Source: Zobellia nedashkovskayae (GTDB taxonomy: Bacteria; Bacteroidota; Bacteroidia; Flavobacteriales; Flavobacteriaceae). Taken from it: a stretch of DNA of 64,000 bases. Shown here piece by piece: positions 62,904 to 64,000 of this stretch. Position 1 is the first letter of the stretch. Each line of letters begins with the position of its first letter. The stretch is taken from contig NZ_JADDXR010000002.1 in the NCBI RefSeq assembly GCF_015330125.1, positions 1,302,001 to 1,366,000 of the forward strand, given 5' to 3'. Made by a program: the position numbers and the translations under genes. The notes beneath the pieces are model-generated. The model saw only the letters and a list, made by a program, of their open reading frames with translations, made no database searches and was not told the DNA's origin.

Positions 62904-64000
62904 TTAAATTTCCACTTCCTGCCAAATCCTATTCCACATGGTTTCGGCCTCAATTGTTAATACCATTTTTCTTTCCACCAGCACTGATTTAACCGCATTG
63001 AGATTGGTTCGAATGTCGTCAATTTTTTTTAATTCTTCATTCCACTCCCCATCTACTGCCAAAACGGTATTATGTTGGCCAAAATCTTCAAAAAGCATCT
63101 GGTATTTATGATTCCAGCTGGTAGATAAACAAGGAACTCCTTGATTAAGAGCACTAGCAACACCATGAAACCTAGAAGAGACGACCATTCTAGAAGCTCC
63201 TATTACCCCTTTTACCTCAGTAGCCGTAAGATTGTTGACTACAGTTAGAGTATTGCCATGACTCTCGTTTATTTGCTTACATATTTCTAAATCGCCGGCT
63301 CCTTCATGGTTAAGCAAAAACACCTCTTCACCACTATTTTCTAGATGTACGATAATTTCTTTAATAAAATCACCATAATGCTTAGCCGCATTTTTGGTGT
63401 GGGTAATCATCTTCTTGTTAGGAATAACACATACTTTATTCCTTATGGACTCATATCTTTCAGGAAAGGTTCCCTTTACTAGAAGAGTAAAATCAGGATA
63501 AAGCCAGAGCTTTTCTTTGTTCGCCCCAGCATCGGCAATAAATTTATAGGAAATTTTTTCCCTGGCTATTATTATATCTACATAGTCATTGATGATTTTC
63601 ACCATTCGCTTCCCTTGCTTTGTTTCGAATGGACCAAAAGCCTGAGGCAATAATACAATCTTTGTACCTTGGTTTTTAAGATTTTTATAATAGCGTTCTA
63701 AAATATCTAATCTTTCTTTAGTATAACCCCATTGATCGGAAAACTGAAAGCCAGCCCCATCAAGTACCAAATCTATATTTTTAGATGCGTATTTCGAAGT
63801 AAAATAAGCGTATGGTAAACGTAACCTTCGTAAAATTGCGGAAGGTATCCTACCCTTCTCAACAGCCCGTCTTCTCTTTACATTTTTATTCTGGAGAAAA
63901 ATAGGCAAACCTACTTCTATCTCATTTGGAATATATAATATCTCTGCAGCAGGTATTTTCTTGATTATTTGCTGATAAATAGCGACCAACATTAACTCGG
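62904..64000 (-). CDS. Polysaccharide pyruvyltransferase family protein, 5' end outside window
   Basis: The frame stays open to the right edge; codons before the first in-window ATG (63992) read ...Glu-Leu-Met-Leu-Val-Ala-Ile, the usual GAELMLxAI opening of this family, so the true start lies beyond 64000. The visible sequence has VLLPQAFGPFET, IIIAREKISYKFI, VCVIPNKKMI, and SSRFHGVASALNQGVPCLSTSWNHKY, the substrate-site signature with R and H. The family moves a pyruvate from phosphoenolpyruvate to a sugar, giving an acidic ketal. It is the first visible gene of the polysaccharide operon. Confidence 0.88.
   Translation of the reverse strand, partial: ELMLVAIYQQIIKKIPAAEILYIPNEIEVGLPIFLQNKNVKRRRAVEKGRIPSAILRRLRLPYAYFTSKYASKNIDLVLDGAGFQFSDQWGYTKERLDILERYYKNLKNQGTKIVLLPQAFGPFETKQGKRMVKIINDYVDIIIAREKISYKFIADAGANKEKLWLYPDFTLLVKGTFPERYESIRNKVCVIPNKKMITHTKNAAKHYGDFIKEIIVHLENSGEEVFLLNHEGAGDLEICKQINESHGNTLTVVNNLTATEVKGVIGASRMVVSSRFHGVASALNQGVPCLSTSWNHKYQMLFEDFGQHNTVLAVDGEWNEELKKIDDIRTNLNAVKSVLVERKMVLTIEAETMWNRIWQEVEI

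Overview
The window is AT-rich DNA from a member of the Bacteroidetes, almost certainly a gliding, probably marine Flavobacteriaceae (Zobellia/Maribacter/Arenibacter-like, but the genus is not settled). The signs are GldH and a SprE-like lipoprotein (gliding and type IX secretion), a SusC/SusD pair, DUF4292, DUF5687, DUF6168, DUF6341 and DUF6427 family proteins, an ATP synthase operon that lacks the beta and epsilon genes, and repeated promoter elements of the Bacteroidetes type (TAnnTTTG at -7, sometimes with TTTG 18-19 bp upstream). I see no insertion sequence, prophage, CRISPR array, rRNA or tRNA; this is mostly conserved chromosome with one accessory-looking transport locus and one polysaccharide locus.

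Layout. 1-5.3 kb (minus): the end of a four-helix-bundle (S23-type) gene, scoA, then ricT-gldH-pbp1A. 5.4-9.2 kb: an MFS exporter, trhO, a probable structured small RNA on the minus strand, and recA with a strong terminator. 9.3-12.1 kb (plus): a lipoprotein, an ECF sigma factor and a membrane/beta-barrel protein that is probably its partner. 12.2-16 kb: a LysR regulator with a YeiH-type exporter, plsC and trpS. 16-24.7 kb: dprA, a SPOR/HU-like protein, an acyl-CoA thioesterase, then a minus-strand envelope series (flippase, dut, TPR, DUF4292 lipoprotein, EnvC-like protein, aldo/keto reductase).

24.8-34.2 kb (minus): sprE and bactofilin lead directly into atpZ, DUF6168 and atpB-E-F-H-A-G. A near-consensus promoter before atpB and a terminator-like hairpin after atpE suggest separate tuning of the ATP synthase genes and of the c-ring subunit. 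34.7-38.2 kb: an ABC ATPase with its DUF5687 membrane partner, and a ferredoxin-type oxidoreductase.

38.3-50.2 kb: the most interesting region. It runs minus-strand from a DUF2064 (arsenosugar-type glycosyltransferase) gene through SusC, SusD, a YnjB-like binding lipoprotein, two permeases, an ATPase, an unusual nucleoside hydrolase and a patatin. It reads as one outer-membrane-to-cytoplasm uptake and N-glycoside-cleaving pathway. A TetR gene sits head-to-head with it across a 350-bp region dense in operator-like repeats. 50.2-54.6 kb: GT9, DUF4254, DUF6427, DUF6341 and purD. 54.7-64 kb (minus): a polysaccharide locus with a WecA-type initiating transferase, four glycosyltransferases, two Wzy/WaaL-like proteins, a hexapeptide acyltransferase and a pyruvyltransferase cut by the window edge.
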